Part shown: piece by piece, positions 46,384-54,052 of the stretch
How the letters are laid out: every line of letters starts with the position of its first letter
Numbering within the stretch: the first letter of the stretch is position 1
From: Diaphorobacter ruginosibacter
GTDB taxonomy: Bacteria; Pseudomonadota; Gammaproteobacteria; Burkholderiales; Burkholderiaceae_C
DNA length: 64,000 nt
NCBI RefSeq assembly: GCF_014395975.1
Contig: NZ_CP060714.1
Coordinates: 1,302,001-1,366,000 of the forward strand
Reading direction: 5' to 3'
Notes under the pieces: model-generated
Told to the model about the DNA's origin: nothing
Seen by the model: only the letters and a program-made list of their open reading frames with translations
The model's database searches: none
Position numbers and translations under genes: made by a program

Positions 46384-46713
46384 TCACACCACGAAGTCGT
46401 CCGGCAACGGCGGCAATTGCCTGCGGGTGCGGGCCCGGATACAGGCTTCGGAGCCCGCCTCGAACTCGCGGCAGGGGGAGGGTCGCCACTCATAGATCCC
46501 GCAGGCGGCTTTCTCGCCAATCTTGCCGGTGAGCGCTGCGCAACGTGGTGACGCATGGTCGGTGCCACGCATGCGCGACGTGAATTCGGTCACGGGCACG
46601 ACCAGTCCATCGGGAACGCTGCCCCCGTGCTCCTGGGTTTCCTCGATGGAAAAATCAACGCGGAAGCTGGCGCAACAGGCGCCGCAAGTAAGGCAGGGGT
46701 GAAGCGAAGACAT
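46384..46713 (-). CDS. YkgJ-type cysteine cluster protein, copy 1
   Basis: A 109-residue small protein with the N-terminal cysteine cluster CLTCGACC (Cys7, 10, 13, 14) and later Cys residues in PRCAALTG, ACGIYEWRPSPCREFE and EACIRARTR. The spacing fits the YkgJ family (PF03692), presumed zinc or iron-sulfur proteins of unknown function. The segment YEWRPSPCREFE is diagnostic. A paralogue lies at 52368-52724. It is next to, but divergent from, feoA; a tie to iron is unproven. Confidence 0.85.
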   Translation of the reverse strand: MSSLHPCLTCGACCASFRVDFSIEETQEHGGSVPDGLVVPVTEFTSRMRGTDHASPRCAALTGKIGEKAACGIYEWRPSPCREFEAGSEACIRARTRRQLPPLPDDFVV

Positions 46714-46865
46714 GGACGTGACTCAGGCGGGGTGCGCCATTTTGCGCGATTCGGTGCCCGCGTGGCGCATGGGGCAGTGCAAGTCTGCTGACTGCGATGG
46801 CCGACCATTGACATGGAGAAAGGGACACTTGAGCGGAACCAGTCGCTCCAGTGCTGCTCTACTTT

Positions 46866-46888
46866 AGAATGAGAATTAAAACCATTTA
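46866..46888 (+). promoter_or_regulatory. Fur-box-like sequence upstream of feoA
   Basis: The AT-rich text AGAATGAGAATTAAAACCAT has the GAATGAGAAT half typical of Fur boxes, with partial symmetry to ATTTAT on the right. It lies 20-40 bases before the feoA start, where an iron-dependent repressor would act. Confidence 0.5.
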
Positions 46889-46908
46889 TAGAAAAAATCA
46901 AGTTTGTC

Positions 46909-47220
46909 ATGCGAGTTCAACCTGAAGAATCCAGGAGCCAGCCACTTGCCGGCTCTCTTTCGACGTCCGCCGGCATGGGGCTGGACAGCTTGCCGCGCCA
47001 CCAGAACGGCCTGGTCGTGGGCCTGCGTGCAGCGGGCAATGAGCGTGAGCAGGCCATGGTTCTGCGGTTGATGGAGATCGGCTTTCTGCCAGGAGAGCCG
47101 GTGCGTGTGCTGGCAACTGGCGTGCCGGGAGCTGATCCGCTGGCGGTTCGCGTGGGGCAGGCGACATTCGCGCTGCGCCGTGACGAGGCGGCATTTGTGC
47201 TGGTTCAGCCGGCGCAATGA
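46909..47220 (+). CDS. feoA: Ferrous iron transport protein A
   Basis: A small cytoplasmic SH3-fold partner of FeoB, 103 residues. The core is GLVVGLRAAGNEREQAMVLRLMEIGFLPGEPVRVLATGVPGADPLAVRVGQATFALRRDEA, where LMEIGFLPG and the basic-plus-aliphatic ALRRDEA strand are family hallmarks. The first 22 residues are Ser-rich and not conserved, so translation might start at 46975 (MGLDSL) instead. It overlaps feoB by four bases (ATGA at 47217-47220) and has a Fur-like box upstream. Confidence 0.9.
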   Translation: MRVQPEESRSQPLAGSLSTSAGMGLDSLPRHQNGLVVGLRAAGNEREQAMVLRLMEIGFLPGEPVRVLATGVPGADPLAVRVGQATFALRRDEAAFVLVQPAQ

Positions 47221-49175
47221 ATGATGAGCAAGCCAGACAGAACAGGATACGAGGGCAAGAACAGATGAGCAGTGCATCGACCACCACCACATCGCCAGGA
47301 GATTCCACAGGTGCCCCGTTGCATGTGGCGCTGTTGGGCAATCCCAACTGCGGCAAGACGGCGTTGTTCAACCTGATGACCGGCGCGCGGCAGAAAGTGG
47401 CCAACTATGCCGGCGTGACCGTGGAGCGCAAGGAAGGATGGTTCACGACCGCCGGCGGCAGGCGGGTGCGCATGCTGGATCTTCCAGGTGCCTACAGCTT
47501 GCATGCGCAAAGCCTGGACGAGGCCGTCACGCGCGATGTGCTGCTGGGGCGTCGCACGGGTGAGCCCCTGCCCGAGCTGGTGGCCTGCGTGACCGATGCG
47601 ACCCACCTGCGCCTCAACCTGCGCCTCGTCCTCGAGGCCCGCAACCTGGGCCTGCCCATGGTGCTGGTGCTCAACATGAGCGACATGGCCCGCAAGCAGG
47701 GTATCCAGATCGACGAGGAGGTGCTTTCACGCGAGCTGGGCGTGCCTGTGATCTCGACCGTTGCCGTGAAGACCGATGGCGCGCAGAACCTGCTGAAGTG
47801 GATCGACTCCGGTCAGGTGAAGGCCCTCAAGCCCGCACGCCGCGAGGAGCCGCAGGGCGATGCGCAGCAGCGGGTTCTTGCGCTGCACGACGAGGTGCGC
47901 CGCATCCTCGATCTGGCCGTGAAGGCGCCGCCGGTGCAACTGGCGCGCGATGACCGCATCGACGCGGTGGTCCTGCACCCCGTGTGGGGGCTGGTGCTGC
48001 TGGCGGCTCTGCTGTTCCTGATTTTCCAGGCCGTGTTCGCCTGGGCCGCGGTGCCCATGGATTTCATCGATGCGACCACGGCCCAGACAGCCGAGTGGCT
48101 GAACGGGCACATGGCCGATGGGCCGCTGCGCAGCCTGCTGGCCGATGGCGTGATCGCGGGCGCCGGCGGCGTCATCGTGTTCCTGCCGCAGATCCTGATC
48201 CTGTTCTTCTTCATCCTGGTGCTGGAGGATTCGGGCTATCTGCCGCGTGCCGCCTTTCTGCTGGACCGCCTCATGGGAACGGTGGGCCTGTCGGGCCGCT
48301 CCTTCATCCCGCTGCTCTCGAGCTTTGCCTGCGCCATTCCGGGCGTGATGGCAGCACGCTCCATCCCAAGCTGGCGCGACCGCCTGGTCACCATCATGAT
48401 CGCTCCGCTGATGACCTGCTCGGCACGCCTGCCTGTGTATGCACTGCTGATCGGCGCGTTCATTCCCGCGCGCACCATCGGCGGCATCTTCAACCTGCAG
48501 GGCCTGGTTCTGTTCGCGCTGTACGTCGCGGGTATCGTGAGCGCGATGGCCGTGGCCTTCGTTGCCAAGCGCTTCGGTGCGCGGCAGGGACGGGCGGCGC
48601 TGCTGATGGAGCTGCCGGCCTATCGCTGGCCCAGCCTGCGAAGCCTGGTCATCGGCCTGTACGAACGTGCGGTGATCTTCCTGAAGCGCGTGGGTGGCAT
48701 CATCCTGGCGCTGACCATCGTGCTGTGGTTCCTGTCATCGTTCCCAGGCGCGCCCGACGGAGCGACCGAACCCGCCATCACCTACAGCCTGGCGGGCCGC
48801 ATCGGCGAGGCCATGGCGCTGGTGTTCGCGCCCATCGGCTTCAACTGGCAGATCTGCATTGCGCTGGTGCCCGGCATGGCCGCGCGTGAAGTGGCGGTGA
48901 GCGCGCTCGGGACGGTGTACGCGCTGTCCGCCTCCGCCGACGACACGGCGGCCCAGCTCGGCCCGCTGATCGCCGACCAGTGGTCGCTGGCCACGGCGCT
49001 GTCGCTGCTGACCTGGTTCATCTTCGCCCCGCAATGCCTTGCCACGCTGGCCACGGTGCGCCGCGAGACCAACAGCTGGCGCTATGTGGCCATCATGGCG
49101 GGCTACCTGTTCGGCCTGGCCTACATCGCCTGCTTCATCGTCTACCACGTAGCCGTTGCAATGGGAGCGGGTTGA
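47217..49175 (+). CDS. feoB: Ferrous iron transporter FeoB
   Basis: A 652-residue Fe(II) permease. The N-terminal G-protein domain has G1 LLGNPNCGKTALF (Lys47), switch I NYAGVTVERKEG, G3 LDLPGAYSL and G4 LNMSDMA, followed by a guanine-dissociation-inhibitor-like helical region. The membrane part shows the two Gate repeats: LEDSGYLPRAAFLLDRLMGTVGLSGRSFIPLLSSFACAIPG and MTCSARLPVYALLIGAF, and MAAREVAVSALGTVYAL near the C-terminus. The ATG at 47217 overlaps feoA; an ATG at 47265 (MSSASTTT) is an alternative. A small Cys-rich membrane protein gene follows 28 bases later. Confidence 0.96.
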   Translation: MNDEQARQNRIRGQEQMSSASTTTTSPGDSTGAPLHVALLGNPNCGKTALFNLMTGARQKVANYAGVTVERKEGWFTTAGGRRVRMLDLPGAYSLHAQSLDEAVTRDVLLGRRTGEPLPELVACVTDATHLRLNLRLVLEARNLGLPMVLVLNMSDMARKQGIQIDEEVLSRELGVPVISTVAVKTDGAQNLLKWIDSGQVKALKPARREEPQGDAQQRVLALHDEVRRILDLAVKAPPVQLARDDRIDAVVLHPVWGLVLLAALLFLIFQAVFAWAAVPMDFIDATTAQTAEWLNGHMADGPLRSLLADGVIAGAGGVIVFLPQILILFFFILVLEDSGYLPRAAFLLDRLMGTVGLSGRSFIPLLSSFACAIPGVMAARSIPSWRDRLVTIMIAPLMTCSARLPVYALLIGAFIPARTIGGIFNLQGLVLFALYVAGIVSAMAVAFVAKRFGARQGRAALLMELPAYRWPSLRSLVIGLYERAVIFLKRVGGIILALTIVLWFLSSFPGAPDGATEPAITYSLAGRIGEAMALVFAPIGFNWQICIALVPGMAAREVAVSALGTVYALSASADDTAAQLGPLIADQWSLATALSLLTWFIFAPQCLATLATVRRETNSWRYVAIMAGYLFGLAYIACFIVYHVAVAMGAG

Positions 49176-49203
49176 TTTTTCCAGTTTGCAGGAGGATGCC
49201 ATC

Positions 49204-49476
49204 ATGTCCCAATCGCTCATCGTCGCCCTGATCATCGCGGTCGCCGCGCTGTACCTGTTGTGGCGCTACATGCCGCAGAAATGGCGCAACCCGCTCGGGC
49301 GGATCAATCCGAAGCTGGCGCAGGTCTCCGGGTGCGGCAGTGGCTGCAGCAGCTGCGACAGCCCCGCCGGATCGGGTGGTGGTGGCTCGTGCCACAGTTC
49401 CGGCGGTTCGCTGGATGCGCAGGACTCGAAGCCCATCGTGTTCCATGGACACGTGAAAGAGCCGCGCAACGGCTGA
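49204..49476 (+). CDS. Small Cys-rich membrane protein of the feo operon (DUF6587-like)
   Basis: A 90-residue protein with one N-terminal transmembrane helix (SLIVALIIAVAALYLLWRYM, residues 4-23) and a cytoplasmic tail bearing CGSGCSSC and a Gly/Ser-rich GGGGSC segment. It matches my memory of FeoB-associated Cys-rich proteins (DUF6587 in betaproteobacteria), thought to replace FeoC. An AGGAGG ribosome site lies eight bases before the ATG. It ends the feo operon, followed by a strong terminator. Confidence 0.8.
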   Translation: MSQSLIVALIIAVAALYLLWRYMPQKWRNPLGRINPKLAQVSGCGSGCSSCDSPAGSGGGGSCHSSGGSLDAQDSKPIVFHGHVKEPRNG

Positions 49477-49503
49477 TCGAACCTGTTCTTTGATCCTGAA
49501 AGC

Positions 49504-49535
49504 AAGCCCTGCACGGCATCGTGCAGGGCTTTTTT
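49504..49535 (+). terminator. Rho-independent terminator of the feo operon
   Basis: Stem AAGCCCTGCAC / GTGCAGGGCTT with a 6-base loop (GGCATC) and a run of T residues. Confidence 0.93.
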
Positions 49536-49658
49536 GCTGGGCATTCGTCCGCTTTTGATAACGGCCTCATTGGCGCATTTGCTCATTTAGTTGTCCGTTT
49601 TGCGCATTCGGGCTCCGGGACTTCAACCTATCCTTGATCGCAAAGGAGTTGCCCGTTC

Positions 49659-50492
49659 ATGTCGATGATGTTGATCTATGCGCTGCTTGCCGTTGCAAGC
49701 GTTCTGGCCGGAGTGAGCACGGTGCTGTTCGGATTTGGAGGAGGCTTCGTGATCGTGCCCTTGCTCTACCACGTCATGAAGGCGCTGGCGGGAGACAACG
49801 CGGCCGCTGCCGGAGCTGCCATGCAGGTGGCGGTGGCCACGTCGGTCTGCGTGATGGTGGTGTCGTCGGCGCTGGCAACGCGGCGCCATGCCCGCAAGGG
49901 CAACATCGTGCGGGAGCAGCTCTGGCCGCTGGTGCTCTGGATCGGCGTCGGTGCCGTGTGCGGAGCCATTCTGGCCATGGTCGTGAAGGGCGCATGGGTG
50001 CGCTGGGCCTTCGTCATCTACCTGCTGGTCACGATCATCGACTGCCTGCTGCGCCCGGGGTTCATCAGAAGCACCCGGCAGAGCGAGTCCGAGCCTGCCC
50101 CGATTCCCTCGTCCACCACCACCGCGTTCCTCGGCATGGGCATCGGCGTCATCGCCTCCTGCCTGGGGGTGGGTGGCAGCGTGATGACCGTGCCCCTGAT
50201 GCGCCGCCGCGGGCTCAGCATGACCGTCTCCACCGCCATGGCCAACCCCCTGACGCTGCCTGTCGGCATCGCTGGCGCCGCCACCTACCTGCTCGTCGGC
50301 CTGCAAAGCGCCCCGACCCTGCCGGGCCTGCATTGGGGCTACGTGGACCTTTCCGCATTCGCGCTGCTGGTGGCGGGCTCGCTCATCGGCATGCGGTTGG
50401 CCGCGCCGCTGATCGGCCGGATTCCCGACCGGTTGCATGCGCAGATCTACGTGACGTTGCTGGCGGTGGTCATGCTGGGCATGCTGGTGTGA
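49659..50492 (+). CDS. TSUP (TauE/SafE) family sulfite/organosulfonate-type permease
   Basis: A 277-residue membrane protein with about eight helices in two related halves. Each half opens with the family motif: LAGVSTVLFGFGGGFVIVPLLYHV (residues about 15-38) and FLGMGIGVIASCLGVGGSVMTVPLMRR (about 160-186), followed in the second by VSTAMANPLTLPVGIAGAATYL. Members export sulfite, sulfoacetate or similar anions; no substrate can be read here. An AAAGGAG site 13 bases upstream supports the start. It converges with the esterase gene with a gap of 24 bases. Confidence 0.87.
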   Translation: MSMMLIYALLAVASVLAGVSTVLFGFGGGFVIVPLLYHVMKALAGDNAAAAGAAMQVAVATSVCVMVVSSALATRRHARKGNIVREQLWPLVLWIGVGAVCGAILAMVVKGAWVRWAFVIYLLVTIIDCLLRPGFIRSTRQSESEPAPIPSSTTTAFLGMGIGVIASCLGVGGSVMTVPLMRRRGLSMTVSTAMANPLTLPVGIAGAATYLLVGLQSAPTLPGLHWGYVDLSAFALLVAGSLIGMRLAAPLIGRIPDRLHAQIYVTLLAVVMLGMLV

Positions 50493-50516
50493 GTGGGGGC
50501 GAGCGAACCAAAGGGC

Positions 50517-52121
50517 CTACGGGCGGTCGCACACATAGTTGGATGCGAGCCGTGCCGCGGCGGCGTCTGCTGCGGGCCCCACGTAGCGCGGATACTGCGG
50601 ATAGGCGCATAGGGGGCGTGCAAGGACGGGGGCGCCGTTGCCGTCAAGTTTTTCTGCGAGAAGTGTTTGCGGCGCTGCACCCTGTGCGACCCAGCGATCC
50701 AGTGCGGCAAGCAGGTCGCTGGAGTCGGCTCCTGCACCGCCATTGCAGTGGTCGACTCCCGGTGCAAGATACAAGCGCGTGGAGGCGTCAGACTGTGCGG
50801 TGCCTACGGCATTGCGCATATTGCGGAAGTATTCCAGGCTGAGGTTCTTGCTGATGGCGGGATCACTGGTCCCGTGCCACATGATGAACTTTCCTCCCCG
50901 GTTCAGGAAAGGACGGAGGTCCGGATTGGTGGCGTCGTTGAGCCTGGACAGCATCTTGAGCGCGTCGGGATCCCGTTCCCAGTTGCCCTGACGGAGTGAA
51001 TCTGCCCCAGGATTCTTGGCCAGATAGTTCTTGAACGTGGAGTCCTGGTAGAGGTATTGGATGGCCTGGGTGACCTGACCATTGCCCAGCAGCCAGGTCG
51101 CCCAGTTGCTGGGGCCATCCTCGTTGCCGTTCAGGCTCCAGCCGGCTGCGCGAAGGCCTGGGGTGCCGGGCCATTGCGCGTCTGATGTCCATTCCTGCAC
51201 GACGGCCAACTGTGCGTCGGAGAGACAGGAGTCTCCGTCTTCCATTCCCCCCTTGCAGCGCAGGGCCTGGATGTTGACGAGCTGGGCTGTACAGGCCTGG
51301 GTGTGGGAGACGACGCCATCCTCGACCCCGTCAAGCGCATCGCATGCTGCGCGAACATGTCCGGCAAGCAGCGAAACCTTGGCTGGGGAGAACATCGCGC
51401 CAGGCTTCGAGAGGGCGAGCATGTTGGTGTGGAAATGCCCCATGAGTGCGGCCCACGGATAGGCTGGCGCGCGGGCAATGATGCCATCGAAGAGCTCGGG
51501 GAAGCGCTGTGCATTGATCATTGCTTCTCTTCCGCCATTGGAGCAGCCCTCGAAGTAAGAGCGGCTCGGGGTGCTGCCATAGGCCTGGGCCAGTGCCTTG
51601 ACAACGCTGGACATGACTGTCGGAACCGCCAGACTGCCAAACAGCTCCGCGGCATGAGCATCATTGAGCGCAAAGCTTGCATCGCGATTGCTTGCCGATT
51701 GGTGTCCTGAATCTGTCGAGACCGTCGCATACCCCGCCTTCAGGGCCACGAGTGGGCGCTGAGCATTGGCGTTGGCGCCCGTCAATGGCTGAACGAAGCC
51801 GTTGTATCCGCCTCCGCCCCAAAAATGCAGCTTGCCATTCCAGCGCTCGGGCAGGCGCAATTCAAATCGCAAGGATGGGCTGATCAGGCCCTGGACTTTG
51901 CAATATGCCGGCGTACCGGCTTGCATTGGAACGGATGTCGCTTGCATGGCCGCCTCGCCCACGGTTTTCCCGTTGAGCAGGTTGCAGGCCTGTTGAGATG
52001 AAACATCGGAAAAATGGCCAGGGGCCTTGCTTGTGCCTCCCCCGCATGCGCTCAGCATGGTGCTGAAAATAATGGAGTGAATTGCAATCCTTGAAATGCC
52101 AATTTGTCTTGAAGATATCAC
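50517..52121 (-). CDS. Tannase/feruloyl esterase family secreted lipoprotein
   Basis: A 534-residue serine esterase that would cleave aromatic esters such as ferulate or gallate esters. A lipobox LSAC (Cys26) follows the signal helix. The family CS-D-HC signature is present: Cys193-Ser194 in GCSNGGREA as nucleophile, an Asp in the lid-flanking region (MWHGTSDPAIS), and DHC in LAPGVDHCNGG, where Cys193 and the last Cys would form the disulfide linking nucleophile and histidine. GTG at 52121 is the start, because a GGAGAC ribosome site lies upstream; a TTG at 52178 is less likely. The 246-base leader to the right is AT-rich and gene-free. It is likely exposed on the outer membrane or periplasm face. 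Confidence 0.88.
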   Translation of the reverse strand: MISSRQIGISRIAIHSIIFSTMLSACGGGTSKAPGHFSDVSSQQACNLLNGKTVGEAAMQATSVPMQAGTPAYCKVQGLISPSLRFELRLPERWNGKLHFWGGGGYNGFVQPLTGANANAQRPLVALKAGYATVSTDSGHQSASNRDASFALNDAHAAELFGSLAVPTVMSSVVKALAQAYGSTPSRSYFEGCSNGGREAMINAQRFPELFDGIIARAPAYPWAALMGHFHTNMLALSKPGAMFSPAKVSLLAGHVRAACDALDGVEDGVVSHTQACTAQLVNIQALRCKGGMEDGDSCLSDAQLAVVQEWTSDAQWPGTPGLRAAGWSLNGNEDGPSNWATWLLGNGQVTQAIQYLYQDSTFKNYLAKNPGADSLRQGNWERDPDALKMLSRLNDATNPDLRPFLNRGGKFIMWHGTSDPAISKNLSLEYFRNMRNAVGTAQSDASTRLYLAPGVDHCNGGAGADSSDLLAALDRWVAQGAAPQTLLAEKLDGNGAPVLARPLCAYPQYPRYVGPAADAAAARLASNYVCDRP

Positions 52122-52367
52122 CGTATGTCTCCTGTCATTAATTGAGGGATATGCGGAATTGAATTTAAATATCTTCAAGTCGTGGGTCTGTCAGGGAACA
52201 GACTTTTTGTTTTAAATTTTATTAAAAATAATTTATTTGATTTGATTAAATCTATGTTTATGAAAAAGCGATTTTATGAATTTTGATTGTTTTATGATTA
52301 TTGTGTGAGGTAATGATTGTTCTTGATATTGACTGAGTTAATGGGAGAGAAAAAATGCCGAAAGAAC

Positions 52368-52724
52368 TCACGCCGCGAGCGGCCAGATGGGATCGATGGG
52401 CGTGAGTGGCGGCAGGCCATGCCTGGCGCGTGCCTCATGGCAGCGGTCGGTGTCGAATTCGAAGTTGCGGCAGGTGGATGAGCGCTGTTCGTAGATGCTG
52501 CAGATCGATTGCTCACCGCAGGCGCCGATCAGTGCCTCGCAGCGCACCGGAAACTGTGCGGTGCCGTTCATGCGCACGCGGTTGCCGTTGACCACATGGG
52601 TGAGTTCGTCGGGCACGCTGCCGCCCATCGACAGCAGTTCATAGATCGGGAATTCCACGCGGTAGTTGTGGCAGCAGGCGCCGCAGGTGACGCACGGGTG
52701 AAGGGTGTTCGTGTCGTTGGACAT
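52368..52724 (-). CDS. YkgJ-type cysteine cluster protein, copy 2
   Basis: A 118-residue paralogue of the protein at 46384. The cluster is CVTCGACC (Cys11, 14, 17, 18), with later Cys in VRCEALIG, CGEQSICSIYEQRSSTCRNFE and DRCHEARAR. The shared pattern GGSVPD, CSIYE/CGIYE and STCRNFE/SPCREFE makes common origin clear, though overall identity looks moderate. The ATG at 52724 is preferred to 52763. Function unknown; metal binding is likely. Confidence 0.83.
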   Translation of the reverse strand: MSNDTNTLHPCVTCGACCHNYRVEFPIYELLSMGGSVPDELTHVVNGNRVRMNGTAQFPVRCEALIGACGEQSICSIYEQRSSTCRNFEFDTDRCHEARARHGLPPLTPIDPIWPLAA

Positions 52725-52831
52725 GATGGGAGATAGCGGAGTTGTTCTGGAGGTCGTCGACACGCCCGCCGGCCGCGTGGAAATGCGCGGCCAGAAGGTG
52801 CGTTGGAGGAGTCGGTCCGGAAGACTCAGGT

Positions 52832-53035
52832 ATGTCCCTGGAGAAACTTCAGCGTGAAGGTATGAATGCGTACATGCAGCGCACGCACGGCCAGCGTGAG
52901 GTGTTCACGCGGACCGTAGTGGCCCGGAATGCGCGAGGCGCGGATATGGCGCAGCCGCGTGAGCTTGCGGCGATCGCCCTGCAGGCGCTCGATGCGCAGG
53001 GGGCAAAGAAAAAGCCTGCCGCACGGAGACCGTGA
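52832..53035 (+). CDS. Possible small hypothetical protein
   Basis: A 67-residue open frame, MSLEKLQREGMNAYMQRTHGQREVF onward in short form, with about 72% G/C at third positions, compatible with coding. It ends Lys/Ala/Arg-rich (AKKKPAARRP). There is no clear ribosome site, and its last 30 bases overlap the argF terminator hairpin. I recognise no family. Confidence 0.3.
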   Translation: MSLEKLQREGMNAYMQRTHGQREVFTRTVVARNARGADMAQPRELAAIALQALDAQGAKKKPAARRP

Positions 53036-53043
53036 GGGCAGGC
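53006..53043 (-). terminator. Rho-independent terminator of the argD-argF operon
   Basis: On the minus strand, stem GCCTGCC / GGCAGGC with an internal CACGG / CCGTG pairing, followed by TTTTTCTTT. It lies about 85 bases past the argF stop. Confidence 0.88.
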
Positions 53044-53128
53044 CGGGGCCAGGCGTACCTGGGGTGGTGTTGTGGTTCAGGGTCTTGGTGTGAAGATGTG
53101 CCTGAACCATGATGACGGATGTGCGTGA

Positions 53129-54052
53129 TCAGGCCGAGATGCGGCCGAGCAAAAGGAACTCCATGAGTGCCTTTTGCACGTGCATTCTGTTTTCTGCCTC
53201 GTCCCAGACGACGGATTGTGGGCCGTCGATCACATCGGCCATCACTTCCTCGCCGCGATGTGCGGGCAGGCAGTGCATGAACAGGGCATCGGACTTCGCG
53301 GCGGCCATCATGTCCGAGTCCACGCACCAGTCGGCAAAGGCCTTCATGCGCTTTTCGTTCTCGGCTTCATAGCCCATGCTGGTCCAGACGTCCGTGGTGA
53401 CGAGGTCGGCACCCTTGCAGGCTTCCATCGGGTCAGCGAAGACCTTGTAGCAACCTTCGCGTGGCGTGCGTCCGCCGAAGGCGAGCTTCTCGTCCACTTC
53501 GTAGCCGCTCGGCGTGCTCACGTGGACGGTGAAGTCCAGCAGCTCGGCCGCCTGCAGCCAGGTGTTGGCCATATTGTTGCCGTCACCCACCCAGGCGACG
53601 GTCTTGCCCGCGATCGAGCCGCGGTGCTCGATGAAGGTGAAGATGTCGGCCATGATCTGGCAGGGATGGAATTCGTTGGTCAGGCCGTTGATGACCGGCA
53701 CGCGCGAGTTGGCGGCAAAGCGCTCGATCTTGCTCTGCTCGAACGTGCGGATCATCACCAGGTCGGTCATGCGGCTGATCACCCGGGCGCTGTCGTCGAT
53801 GGGCTCGGAGCGGCCCAGCTGGCTGTCGCCCGTGGTCAGGTGCACCACGCTGCCGCCCAACTGGTACATGCCCGCCTCGAAACTCACGCGGGTGCGCGTG
53901 CTGGCCTTCTCGAAGATCATGGCCAGCGTGCGGTCGAACAGCGGGTGATATTTCTCGTAGCTCTTGAACTTGCCCTTGATGATGGCCGCGCGCGAGAACA
54001 GGTAGTTGTAGTCGTCGGCCGTCAGGTCGGAGAACTGCAGGTAGTGCTTCAT
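53129..54052 (-). CDS. argF: Ornithine carbamoyltransferase
   Basis: This enzyme joins carbamoyl phosphate and ornithine to give citrulline in arginine synthesis. The 307-residue product contains the carbamoyl phosphate loop EKASTRTRVSFE, the DLVMIRTFEQ and NEFHPCQIMADIFT segments, WVGDGNNMANTWL, and the ornithine-binding loop FMHCLPAHRGEEV. The start overlaps the argD stop by four bases (ATGA), so argD and argF are one operon transcribed leftward. Length and motifs are standard. Confidence 0.96.
   Translation of the reverse strand: MKHYLQFSDLTADDYNYLFSRAAIIKGKFKSYEKYHPLFDRTLAMIFEKASTRTRVSFEAGMYQLGGSVVHLTTGDSQLGRSEPIDDSARVISRMTDLVMIRTFEQSKIERFAANSRVPVINGLTNEFHPCQIMADIFTFIEHRGSIAGKTVAWVGDGNNMANTWLQAAELLDFTVHVSTPSGYEVDEKLAFGGRTPREGCYKVFADPMEACKGADLVTTDVWTSMGYEAENEKRMKAFADWCVDSDMMAAAKSDALFMHCLPAHRGEEVMADVIDGPQSVVWDEAENRMHVQKALMEFLLLGRISA

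Noticed and set aside
52826..53110. Minus-strand 94-codon frame downstream of argF
   Set aside because: It spans the terminator and lacks a ribosome site and recognisable motifs.
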